A DNA stretch of 64,000 bases from JAKPAM01 sp047601745 (GTDB lineage Bacteria; Pseudomonadota; Gammaproteobacteria; Burkholderiales; Burkholderiaceae_E), in assembly GCA_047601745.1 (NCBI GenBank), contig JASGIS010000001.1, forward strand, positions 992,001 through 1,056,000. Reading direction: 5' to 3'. Within the stretch, counting starts at the first letter, position 1. Every line of letters starts with the position of its first letter. Both the position numbers and the translations under genes were made by a program. The notes under the pieces are model-generated. The model ran no database searches. It worked only from the letters and a program-made list of their open reading frames with translations, and was not told the origin of the DNA. This document shows positions 50,956 through 59,262 of this stretch, one piece after another.

Positions 50956-52323
50956 TCAGGCGGCTTCGGCGCGCTTGGGCACGAAGTCCAGCGGCGAACC
51001 CGGCGGAATCAGCTCTTCGCGCTTGACGGTCGCCTCGAACTCGCGAACGACGCGGTGCGCGTGCTGCATGACCCACCACCGTACATAGCGCTGGTTGACC
51101 GCCTCGCGCTCCTTCGGATCCTCCTGCAGGTGCGTGATCCGCGCGAAGCCCAGCGGCAGCTCGGGATCGTGGAAGTGCTGCTGGCGCTTGAAGTTGATCT
51201 TGAAGTCCTTCCACTTGACCGCGTGCAGTTCGTCCTTCAGCCACACCATGCAGGCCTCGCGGTCCGAGGTCTCCTTCTCGCCCAGGAAGAACGCCGTCTG
51301 GTCGACGCCGTCGATCTGGCGGTCGGCCGGCTTCTCGCAGCCGGCGAAGCTCAGCAGCGTCGTGAACATGTCGGTCACGTGGACCATCTCGTTGCTCTCG
51401 ACGCCGGCCGGGATGCGGCCGGGCCAGCGCGCCAGCATCGGCGTGCGGATGCCGCCCTCGGCCGAGCTGAAGTAAGAGCCGTCGAAGAAACCGCCGGTGC
51501 CGCGGCCCGCCAGGTGGTCCTCGGCGCCGTTGTCGCCGCACAGGATCACGATCGTGTCGTCGGCGATGCCCAGCCGGTCCAGTTCGTCGAGCAGCACGCC
51601 GAAGTCGTGGTCGAGCATCAGCAGGCAGTCGCCCCACTCGCCGTTGGTGCTCTTGCCGACGAACTCGTCGCGCGGCGACATCGGGAAGTGCATCAACGAG
51701 TGGTTGAAGTACAGGAAGAACGGCTCGCTCTTTTCGGCGCAGCGGCGCATGAAGTCGATGCCGCGCTTCTGGTAGGCCAGGTCGCAGGTCTTCTTCGTTT
51801 CCATCGTCAACTGCTCGTCGAGCAGCGGCCGCGTGCCCTTTTCCTTCGTGCCTTCGTGCATGTGCGAGAAGCCGTCGCGCTCGGGCACGTAGTGCGGATC
51901 CTCGAGCCACATGCACTCGTCATAGGTGCGCAGCGGGCCGTACCACTCGTCGAAGCCGTGGTCGGTCGGGAAGCGTCCGTCCTCGGCGCCGATGTGCCAC
52001 TTGCCCAGGCACGAGGACTTGTAGCCGGCCTTCTCGAGGATCTCGGCGATCGTGATCTCCCAGCTCACCAGGCCGCCGCCGTTGCCGCCGAGCGCGATCG
52101 TGTGATTGCCCGAGCGGATCGGATAGCGGCCGGTCATCAGCGCCGAACGCGTCGGCGTGCACTGAGGCTCGACCACGTAGTGGGTCAACTTCATGCCCTG
52201 CTTGCAGAACGCGTCGATGCGCTTGGTATCGGCGCCGCGCAGCTTGCCGCCGCCGTAGCAGCCGAGCTCGCCCATGCCCAGGTTGTCGACATGGAAGAAC
52301 AGGATATTGGGTTTCTTGGCCAT
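50956..52323 (-). CDS. Arylsulfatase-type sulfatase (Cys type)
   Basis: A 455-residue sulfate-ester hydrolase. The formylglycine motif is CTPTR with Cys55 (PQCTPTRSALMTGRYPIR). Metal ligands are Asp13-Asn14 near the start and CGDNGAED later; KWHIG supplies the Lys/His of the active site. There is no signal peptide (MAKKPNILFFHVDN), so hydrolysis is cytoplasmic, after import by the ABC transporter encoded upstream. GGAG lies 6 bases before the ATG. Substrate is unknown; aryl or alkyl sulfates are possible. Confidence 0.93.
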   Translation of the reverse strand: MAKKPNILFFHVDNLGMGELGCYGGGKLRGADTKRIDAFCKQGMKLTHYVVEPQCTPTRSALMTGRYPIRSGNHTIALGGNGGGLVSWEITIAEILEKAGYKSSCLGKWHIGAEDGRFPTDHGFDEWYGPLRTYDECMWLEDPHYVPERDGFSHMHEGTKEKGTRPLLDEQLTMETKKTCDLAYQKRGIDFMRRCAEKSEPFFLYFNHSLMHFPMSPRDEFVGKSTNGEWGDCLLMLDHDFGVLLDELDRLGIADDTIVILCGDNGAEDHLAGRGTGGFFDGSYFSSAEGGIRTPMLARWPGRIPAGVESNEMVHVTDMFTTLLSFAGCEKPADRQIDGVDQTAFFLGEKETSDREACMVWLKDELHAVKWKDFKINFKRQQHFHDPELPLGFARITHLQEDPKEREAVNQRYVRWWVMQHAHRVVREFEATVKREELIPPGSPLDFVPKRAEAA

Positions 52324-52396
52324 TGCCAGCTCCAAAGTCAGAGAGATTGCGTTTGCGGTACTTGTTCGAAGAGACCGATTGCAGGCCGGCGCGCGC

Positions 52397-53272
52397 TCAC
52401 AACACGTTGCCGATGCCGTGCGGACCGACGTCGATGCCGAACCCGGTGATGCCACCGTCGCTCAACTCCGATCCCATGGCTGCCAGGGACTCCTCGCGGA
52501 TCAACGCCTTCAAGCGCAGTACCAGATCCGCGAACTCTTTCGTCGTCGTCATCTGCGCGGTGCGCGGCCGCGGCAGCGGCACCTCGATCTCGGCCTTGAC
52601 CCGGCCGGGACGCGCGGTCATCACGTAGATGCGATCCGACAGGAACACCGATTCCTCGATGTCGTGGGTAATGAACAGCACCGAGATGCGGAACTTCTGC
52701 CACATGTTGGTCAGGATCTCCTGCATCACGGCCCGCGTCTGCGTGTCGAGCGCGCCGAACGGCTCGTCCATCAACAGCACCTGCGGACTGGTCGCCAGCG
52801 CGCGGACGATGCCGATCCGCTGGCGCATCCCGCCCGACAACTGGTCGGGGTAATGATTCTCGAAGGCCAGCAGGCCAGCGAGCCCCAGCAGCGTGCGCGC
52901 GTCGGTCTCGCGCTTGCTGCGCGGCACGCCCGCCATCCGCAGGCCGAACTCGACGTTCTTGCGCACGGTCAGCCACGGAAACAGCGAGTACTGCTGGAAC
53001 ACCACGCCGCGGTCCGATCCGGGCTTCCTGATCCGGTCGCCGTCGACGGTCGCCTCGCCGGACGTCGGCTTCGTGAAGCCGGCCAGGATGCTGAGCATCG
53101 ACGACTTGCCGCAGCCCGACGGGCCGATCAGCGAGACGAACTCGCTCGGATTGACGTGCAGCGACACGTCCTTGACGGCCTCGACCCGCGTGTCGTCGCT
53201 GCCGAAGACCACGCCGATGTTGCGGCACTGCACGAACCCCTTGCCGCTGCTCTTTGCATGAACCAGACTCAT
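52397..53272 (-). CDS. ABC transporter ATPase, SsuB/TauB type
   Basis: The 291-residue ATPase powers uptake. Walker A is GPSGCGKSS (residues 50-58), the Q-loop VVFQQYSLFPWLTV, the signature LSGGMRQRIGI, Walker B VLLMDEPFGALD and the switch ITHDIEE. This is the nitrate/sulfonate/taurine family. A C-terminal tail of about 30 residues follows. Its ATG overlaps the permease stop (ATGA at 53272-53269). Confidence 0.93.
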   Translation of the reverse strand: MSLVHAKSSGKGFVQCRNIGVVFGSDDTRVEAVKDVSLHVNPSEFVSLIGPSGCGKSSMLSILAGFTKPTSGEATVDGDRIRKPGSDRGVVFQQYSLFPWLTVRKNVEFGLRMAGVPRSKRETDARTLLGLAGLLAFENHYPDQLSGGMRQRIGIVRALATSPQVLLMDEPFGALDTQTRAVMQEILTNMWQKFRISVLFITHDIEESVFLSDRIYVMTARPGRVKAEIEVPLPRPRTAQMTTTKEFADLVLRLKALIREESLAAMGSELSDGGITGFGIDVGPHGIGNVL

Positions 53273-54228
53273 TTCCTGCCTCCGTTGGCGAATTCGAGCC
53301 AGGGCATCGCCAGGTTGCCGGCCACGCGGATCAGGCCGCTGCAGACCAGCCCCAGCACGCCGATCGTGATCATCCCGAGGACGATCGCCGGGTAATTGAC
53401 GAGCGAGTACGCTTCCCACGTGAAGTAGCCGACGCCGAACTGGCCCGAGATCATCTCGGCGGCGATCAGCGATACCCAGGCCACGCCCATACCGACGGCC
53501 AGGCCGGTGAACACGTGCGGCATCACGCCGGGCAGGATCACGTGGCGAAAGAGCTGCGCCTCGTTGGCGCCCAGGCAGCGGCCGGCCCGCAGCAGCACGC
53601 CGTCCAGCGTGTGCACGCCGTGCACCGTGTTCAGCAGGATCGGGAAGAACGCCCCGATGAACGTGATGAACATGATGCTGGCCTCGTTGGTCGGCCACAG
53701 CATGATCGACATCGGCACCCAGGCGATCGCCGGAATCGGCCGAAGCACCTCGATCGCCGGCATCATCAGGCGGCTGACGACGCGATAGCGGCCGATCAGC
53801 AGCCCGAGCGCGACGCCGAACAGCGTCGCCAGGCCGAAACCGGACAGGATCCGCTTGACGCTCATGCCGATGTTGACCAGGAACTTGTCCGAACTGGCGA
53901 CCTCGATCGCCTGCTGGACGACCTCATAAGGGGTCGGTACGTTCTTGAAGCGGATGTAGAAGTTCCATTGGTACCGGGTCCCCAGGTACCAGAACAGCAA
54001 CAGCCCGCCGATCGATACGCAGCCGAGCAGGAACGGCGCCGCGTTGGCCTCGACGGCGCGTGCGATCCGGCGCCCGGCCGGCGCTCCGCCGTGCCGCCCG
54101 GCTGCCGCCGCCGCCGACGCTGCCGCTACCGCCGGGGCGTCCTGGCGACGATCAGCCGGCACGGCCCGTCCGGACGAGTTCTCCGGCCGTCCGCCCGCGG
54201 CCGCCTCCGAGAAAGTGTTCGATTGCAT
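53269..54228 (-). CDS. ABC transporter permease, SsuC/TauC type
   Basis: The 319-residue permease has six hydrophobic segments from residue 65 on, and the EAA loop ARCLGANEAQLFRHVILPGVMPHVFTG type pattern that docks the ATPase. The N-terminal 55 residues are Ala/Arg-rich and hydrophilic. It lies 31 bases after the binding-protein gene and overlaps the ATPase gene. Confidence 0.93.
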   Translation of the reverse strand: MQSNTFSEAAAGGRPENSSGRAVPADRRQDAPAVAAASAAAAAGRHGGAPAGRRIARAVEANAAPFLLGCVSIGGLLLFWYLGTRYQWNFYIRFKNVPTPYEVVQQAIEVASSDKFLVNIGMSVKRILSGFGLATLFGVALGLLIGRYRVVSRLMMPAIEVLRPIPAIAWVPMSIMLWPTNEASIMFITFIGAFFPILLNTVHGVHTLDGVLLRAGRCLGANEAQLFRHVILPGVMPHVFTGLAVGMGVAWVSLIAAEMISGQFGVGYFTWEAYSLVNYPAIVLGMITIGVLGLVCSGLIRVAGNLAMPWLEFANGGRK

Positions 54229-54259
54229 GATGCTTGCTCGCTTTGCCTGGTTTCATCGA

Positions 54260-55708
54260 TCAGTTCGACAGCGCCGACAGCGCCTCGTCATAAGTGGCCA
54301 GCTTCGCGCCGTGCCGGCTCGCGTACTCCTCGGCGTCCTTCTTGAGCAGGAACGGCACGATCTGCGGCGCCTTCGCGTCGTTGCCGCCCACCGCGTAGAA
54401 CGCCGTGTCGGCGAAGACCTTGATCTTCAGTGCCTGGTCCATCAGGTAGACCGCGCCGATCTTCCTGCCCTCCTTCGTGAGCTGGCGCACGCCGGCCAGC
54501 GTGCATTGCGCCGAGCTGAACGACACGATGTCGCCGTCCTGGATCCAGATCTGGCCGGACGCCTCGGGCTTGTCGATCGGCTTGTTGCAGACCGGGTCGT
54601 TGCCCGACACCACGTAGGCGACGTCGTTCATCACCTTGACCTGCGCGTCGTAGTCCTTGCCGAGCTCCTTGAACGCCTGCCGGACGTAGCCGTCGTCGAC
54701 CCACTTCGCGGTGTCCAGCGGCTTGATCAGGTTCATCTTCTGCAGCACGTCGTAGCCGACCTTCATCGCCTCGCCCCAGCGCGGCTTGATCGTGGGATCG
54801 AGCGTGTGCACGCCGTTCGGGCCCAGGAAGATGTAGACGACTTCCTTATCGATCTTGGTCCAGTCGGCGATCTTCTCGGCGGCCAGGCGCGGGTTCGCGC
54901 GCACCCAGTCGTTCGCTTCCATCATCGCCTTGATATAGGCGACGACGATCTCCGGATACTTCTCGCCGAAGTCCTTGCGGATGACGACGCCGTGGAACGT
55001 CGGCTGCTTCGTTTCGACGCCGTCGAAGATCTTGCGCGCGAAGCCGCGGAACGGCAGCAGCTCGGCGAACGGCACGAAATCGCCGTGCGCGTCGATGCGC
55101 TTTTCCTTCAGGTTCGTGCTGCCGATCTCCGGAGACTGCGAGATCAGCGTCCAGAAGTCGGGCTTCAGGCCGCGCATCTGCAGCGCGTTCAGCATCATGC
55201 CGTGCGCCGCCGAACCGAACGGCACCGATACCTGCTTGCCCTTCAGGTCGGCCAGATCGTAATAAGGCGAATCCTTCGGCACGACGATGCCGTTGCCGCC
55301 GCCGAACTCGTTGTAGGCGGTGATCGCGACCAGCTGCGTCTCGTTGCCGGTCGCCTGGCCGGTGGCGCCGTTCACCATCAGCGGGTAATCGCCCATCATC
55401 CCGATCTGGATGTTGTTGGCCATCATCCCGTTGGTGACCGGCGGGCCGGACGTGAAGTTCTGCCAGTTCAGCACGTACTTGGCGTCCTTGTACTTGCCGG
55501 TCCTGGGCAGGTGCTTGTCGAGCAGCCCCAGTTCCTTGAGCACGATGCCGCCGGTGACGGTGTTGGTCGTCGTGTTCTGGGTGCCGATGCCGATCGTGAT
55601 CGTCTCGGCGTGCAGCGACGCGGCCGCCATCGTCAGTGCGGCCGCCGCGCACGTCGCCGCGCGCCGAAGCGCTCGCCCGTCCAGGACGAAGGAGGTCTTC
55701 TCGAACAT
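54260..55708 (-). CDS. ABC substrate-binding protein with C-terminal NosL-like extension
   Basis: The 482-residue periplasmic protein is much longer than SsuA/TauA (about 320). Residues 1-34 are the signal peptide (ending SLHAE). Residues about 35-350 are the NMT1/SsuA fold (GLLDKHLPRTG, QIGMMGDYPLMVNG, DLKGKQVSVPFGSAAHGM). Residues about 362-482 look like a NosL-type domain: DPVCNKPID with Cys374, a Gln-rich strand, FSSAQC with Cys402, then DTAFYAVGG and KKDAEEYASRHGAKLATYDEA. NosL binds copper for nitrous-oxide reductase. Such a fusion could add metal binding. Heads the importer genes after gntR. Confidence 0.85.
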   Translation of the reverse strand: MFEKTSFVLDGRALRRAATCAAAALTMAAASLHAETITIGIGTQNTTTNTVTGGIVLKELGLLDKHLPRTGKYKDAKYVLNWQNFTSGPPVTNGMMANNIQIGMMGDYPLMVNGATGQATGNETQLVAITAYNEFGGGNGIVVPKDSPYYDLADLKGKQVSVPFGSAAHGMMLNALQMRGLKPDFWTLISQSPEIGSTNLKEKRIDAHGDFVPFAELLPFRGFARKIFDGVETKQPTFHGVVIRKDFGEKYPEIVVAYIKAMMEANDWVRANPRLAAEKIADWTKIDKEVVYIFLGPNGVHTLDPTIKPRWGEAMKVGYDVLQKMNLIKPLDTAKWVDDGYVRQAFKELGKDYDAQVKVMNDVAYVVSGNDPVCNKPIDKPEASGQIWIQDGDIVSFSSAQCTLAGVRQLTKEGRKIGAVYLMDQALKIKVFADTAFYAVGGNDAKAPQIVPFLLKKDAEEYASRHGAKLATYDEALSALSN

Positions 55709-55747
55709 GATGAATCCCTTATGAAGCGTTGGATGGAGGAGAGTCGG

Positions 55748-56551
55748 TCATCGGGAGGGGTCGACCGGTGCGCCGGAGACGCGGACCTTGTACTGGAACG
55801 CGTCGCCGCGGTAGTACAGGTTTTCGTACTCGAACGGCTTGCCGTCGGTCGTATGGACGGTCCGCTCGATGAACAGGATCGGAGAGCCCGTCTCGGTGCC
55901 GAGCTGACGGCTCATCTCGTCGTCGGCGAGCATCGCGCGAATCTGCAGATCGGCATGCCCCAGATGGATCTGCAGGTCGTTCTCGAGGATCGCGAACACG
56001 TCGCGCGCGGCCAGATCGTGCCGGGCCAGCCGCTCGCCGACGGCCAGCGGCAGGTACGACACGTCGATCGAGATCGGCTCGCGATTGAGGAAGCGCAGCC
56101 GCCGCAGCTGCGTCACCTCGTCGTCGGCGTCGAGTCCGAGCCGCTCCTGGACGAGCGGCGAAGGCTTGACCGCCTTCAGGCTGAGCACCTTCGAATGGGT
56201 CTCGTAGCCCTTCTGGCGCATCGCGGCATCGAAGCCCTGCAGCCGATCCAGGTCCTGGAAGACGCGCGGCCGCGATACATAAGTACCCTTGCCGTGCACC
56301 TTGAAGACCAGCCCCTCGCCCTGCAGATCGCTGAGCGCCTGTCGCACCGTGATGCGGCTGACGCCGAAGGCGGCCATCATCTCGCTCTCGGACGGCATCT
56401 GCTGGTTGGGCTGGTAAGTGCCCTCCAGGATCCGCCCGCGCAGGATCTCCTTGATCTGCGTGTACAGCGGACTATGTCCGGGCCGGATGTCGTCGGGTCG
56501 ACGTTCGGTCGGCACCACTTCGAGACGGGTCGGCTTCGCTTGTCGGGTCAT
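55748..56551 (-). CDS. GntR-family regulator, HutC subgroup
   Basis: A 267-residue repressor or activator. The winged helix-turn-helix is at about residues 28-92 (LYTQIKEILRGRILEGTYQPN, PSESEMMAAFGVSRITVRQALSDL, GKGTYVSRP). The C-terminal UTRA effector domain follows (REPISIDVSYLP, FIERTVHTTDGKPFEYENLYYRGDAFQYKV). It is the first gene of the sulfate-ester operon, 39 bases before the binding-protein gene, so it probably senses the imported ester or a product. A palindrome just upstream is a likely operator. Confidence 0.94.
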   Translation of the reverse strand: MTRQAKPTRLEVVPTERRPDDIRPGHSPLYTQIKEILRGRILEGTYQPNQQMPSESEMMAAFGVSRITVRQALSDLQGEGLVFKVHGKGTYVSRPRVFQDLDRLQGFDAAMRQKGYETHSKVLSLKAVKPSPLVQERLGLDADDEVTQLRRLRFLNREPISIDVSYLPLAVGERLARHDLAARDVFAILENDLQIHLGHADLQIRAMLADDEMSRQLGTETGSPILFIERTVHTTDGKPFEYENLYYRGDAFQYKVRVSGAPVDPSR

Positions 56552-56561
56552 GGTCGCAACT

Positions 56562-56581
56562 CGTTATGACATGTCATGACG
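56562..56581. promoter_or_regulatory. Palindromic operator candidate upstream of gntR
   Basis: CGTTATGACATGTCATGACG is a 20-bp inverted repeat with a perfect 12-bp core ATGACATGTCAT and one mismatched pair. It lies 11-30 bases before the gntR start codon, where a bound regulator would block transcription or translation start. HutC-type GntR proteins often bind AT-flanked palindromes of this size. Confidence 0.55.
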
Positions 56582-57068
56582 AGCAAGCGCCGTGCCAGGT
56601 TTTTCGCGGCCTTGTCGCCCCTTTCGTGCGCAGCGAACGGGCACTGCGGCGCCCGACCGGGCAAGACACGCACGATCGCGGGAATCATCGGCACCACTGG
56701 CGGTGCATCGTGGAAGCAGATGGTGCGCGACTCGGGCAGCCGGCCACGAATCGGCACGCGGCACCGGAAGCACGCTGCGGCGCGCTCCCTGCGGGCCGAG
56801 GGCTCGATCTCGGTGGGAACAGACCCTAGGGCATCCGTTCGAGCGCCGGCGGCAGCCAGCACTGGTCGGCGGCATCGGCCGTCGGCCTATACAGACGCTG
56901 GTTCATGCCGGATTTGCAAAATCACGAAAAAGATCGATTTTCATTACAACAAATCGTTGGACAAAAGCGACAACTTCGTTCATCGCCGATGCCCCGTAGC
57001 GGATGATTCTGAGAACCATTTGCATGTAAGATCCGCCCCATCGATTCCCACCCGATCCCACCGCAACG
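56582..57068. other. Intergenic region with AT-rich island and possible Fur site
   Basis: I see no gene. Bases about 56920-56965 are notably AT-rich for this genome and contain GATTTGCAAAATC and GAAAAAGATCGATTTTC. Nearer the receptor gene, GATGATTCTGAGAACCATTT (57003-57022) resembles a loose Fur box, and TAAGAT at 57027-57032 could be a -10 box. These suggest iron control of the next gene, but are weak. Confidence 0.45.
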
Positions 57069-59246
57069 ATGAACAAGACATCCATTCGCCGTCAGGCCCT
57101 CGCTCACGGCGTCTGGCTGGCCGCGCTCGTTTCGCTGACGACGCCGTCGCTGGCCCAGACCGCTTCGCCGACCGACGCATCGGGAGCCGCGCAGCCGGGC
57201 GAACCCGGCAACGCAGCCGCATCGGCGACCTCCGCCTCCGGTGACGACAGCCTGGCGCCCGTCGAGGTCCAGGCGCGCCGCGACGCGCAGGCGCTGCCGC
57301 CGACCGCGCCCGGCGGGCTGTCGTCCACCGGCGCACGGCTCGGCATCCTGGGCAATACCGACATCATGGACACGCCGATGACGGTCAATACCTACACGCG
57401 GCAGACGATCCAGGACTTCCAGGCGCGCACGGTCGGCGATCTGCTGCAAGGCGATCCGTCGGTCTGGCAGACCACCAACGAAGGCCACATGTTCGAGAAC
57501 TTCATGGTTCGCGGACTGAACGTGGCCGGCGACGACTTCGCGTTCAACGGTCTGTACGGACTGGCGCCCAGCGGCCACATCCCGACCGAGTTCGTCGAGC
57601 GCATCGAGGTGCTGCGCGGCCCCAGCGCGCTGCTGGCCGGCATTCCGCCGTCGGGCGCGGTCGGCGGCATGATCAACATGGTGCCCAAGCGCGCCGGCGC
57701 CAAGCCGATCACCGACCTGACGCTGTCGTACTCGTCGAAGTCCTACATGCAGGGCCACATCGACGTGGGCCGTCGCTTCGGCGAGGAAAAGCGCCTGGGC
57801 GTGCGCTTCAACGGTGCTTATGGCAGCGGCGAGACCGGCGTGGCCGAGCAGGAGAAGGGCCGCCGCTTCGGCTCGATCGCCGTCGACTACGCGGGCAACG
57901 ACTGGAGCCTGTCGTTCGACGCGTACAACTCGCGCGAGAAGATCTCGGACGGCAGCCCGGCGATGTACAGCTTCGCGCGCCTGGGACACCTGCTGTCGCC
58001 GCCCGACTCGGACACCAACCTGTTCCGCGGCACGCACGGCGCTTACCGCAACCACGGCTGGGCGACGCGCGGCGAATACCGCTTCAACCCCGACTGGGTC
58101 GCATACGCGGCGGCCGGCGCGTCGAAGGCCGAGGGCCGCGGCCTGATGTTCGGCACGCGCACGATCGTGCTCAACGACGCCGGCGGCGCGCAGGGCTTCG
58201 TCTACAACGTGACGACGCTGTCCGAGAACAAGACCTTCGAAACCGGCATCGAAGGCAACTTCGCGACCGGCCCGGTCAAGCACCGGCTCAACGCCGCGCT
58301 GTCTTACCTCGAGCACAAGGAAGGCACGAACAACCGCGCGATCACCGGCTATCCGCAGAACATCTACGACCCGGTCGCGCCGGTGTTCCCGGAGGCGCCG
58401 GCCGATCCCGACTATACGGTCGTCAACCGCTACAGGTCGCTGGCCGTCGTCGACACGATCGATCCGCTCGACGGCAAGCTGCTGCTGATGCTGGGCGTGC
58501 GCTTCCAGCAGGTCGAGCAGCGCAAGGCCAACTACGATGAATCGAAGGCGTCGCCGTCGCTGGGCATCGTGCTCAAGCCCTGGGACAAGGACACATCGAT
58601 CTACGCGAACTACATGGAAGGCCTGAGCGCCGGCGAGACCGTCGGCGTCGGCTTCGCGAACACCGGCCAGTCGTTCGCGCCGCTCAAGAGCAAGCAAATG
58701 GAGGCCGGCGTCAAGCTGCGCCGCGGCGGCGCCACGCACACGCTGAACGTGTTCCAGATCGAGCGGCCGACGATCGTCACCGACGCCGCCAGCAACACGC
58801 GCGTCGAAGGCGGCAAGCAACGCATCCGCGGCGCCGAATGGAGCGTGTTCGGCAGCGTCGTCCCCTCGCTCAGCGCGTTCGGCGGCATCTCGATCTTCGA
58901 CGCCAAACAGGTCGACACCGGGCTGGAAAGCTATTCGGTGCCGGACTGGATGGCTCGCCTGGGCCTGCAGTGGGAAACGCCGGTGCCGGGCCTGGCGGTC
59001 AACGGCCGCATCGTGCACGTCGGCAAGCAGTGGCTGGACTCGGCCAACAGGCTGCGCCTGCCGTCATGGAACCGTTTCGACCTCGGCGCCAAGTACTCGA
59101 CGCGGATCGGCGGCACGCCGGTGACGTTCAACGCGTTCATCGAGAACCTGACCAACAAGCGCTACTGGTACGGCCCGTTCAACGATGGCTTCGCGATGCA
59201 GGGCATGCCGCGCACGTTCAGGCTGGCGGCGACGATGTCGTTCTGA
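57069..59246 (+). CDS. TonB-dependent siderophore receptor
   Basis: The 725-residue outer-membrane receptor imports ferric siderophore or another metal chelate using TonB energy. The signal peptide (residues 1-30) ends SLAQ. The plug domain spans about 90-215, with TVNTYTRQTIQDFQARTVGDLL, NFMVRGLNVAGDDFAFNG and VERIEVLRGPSALLAG. The barrel of repeated aromatic strands ends RTFRLAATMSF with C-terminal Phe. The match is to the FhuA/FhuE-type siderophore receptors. No siderophore genes are adjacent; ligand unknown. Confidence 0.93.
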   Translation: MNKTSIRRQALAHGVWLAALVSLTTPSLAQTASPTDASGAAQPGEPGNAAASATSASGDDSLAPVEVQARRDAQALPPTAPGGLSSTGARLGILGNTDIMDTPMTVNTYTRQTIQDFQARTVGDLLQGDPSVWQTTNEGHMFENFMVRGLNVAGDDFAFNGLYGLAPSGHIPTEFVERIEVLRGPSALLAGIPPSGAVGGMINMVPKRAGAKPITDLTLSYSSKSYMQGHIDVGRRFGEEKRLGVRFNGAYGSGETGVAEQEKGRRFGSIAVDYAGNDWSLSFDAYNSREKISDGSPAMYSFARLGHLLSPPDSDTNLFRGTHGAYRNHGWATRGEYRFNPDWVAYAAAGASKAEGRGLMFGTRTIVLNDAGGAQGFVYNVTTLSENKTFETGIEGNFATGPVKHRLNAALSYLEHKEGTNNRAITGYPQNIYDPVAPVFPEAPADPDYTVVNRYRSLAVVDTIDPLDGKLLLMLGVRFQQVEQRKANYDESKASPSLGIVLKPWDKDTSIYANYMEGLSAGETVGVGFANTGQSFAPLKSKQMEAGVKLRRGGATHTLNVFQIERPTIVTDAASNTRVEGGKQRIRGAEWSVFGSVVPSLSAFGGISIFDAKQVDTGLESYSVPDWMARLGLQWETPVPGLAVNGRIVHVGKQWLDSANRLRLPSWNRFDLGAKYSTRIGGTPVTFNAFIENLTNKRYWYGPFNDGFAMQGMPRTFRLAATMSF

Positions 59247-59262
59247 TCAGGCGGCGGGGCGC

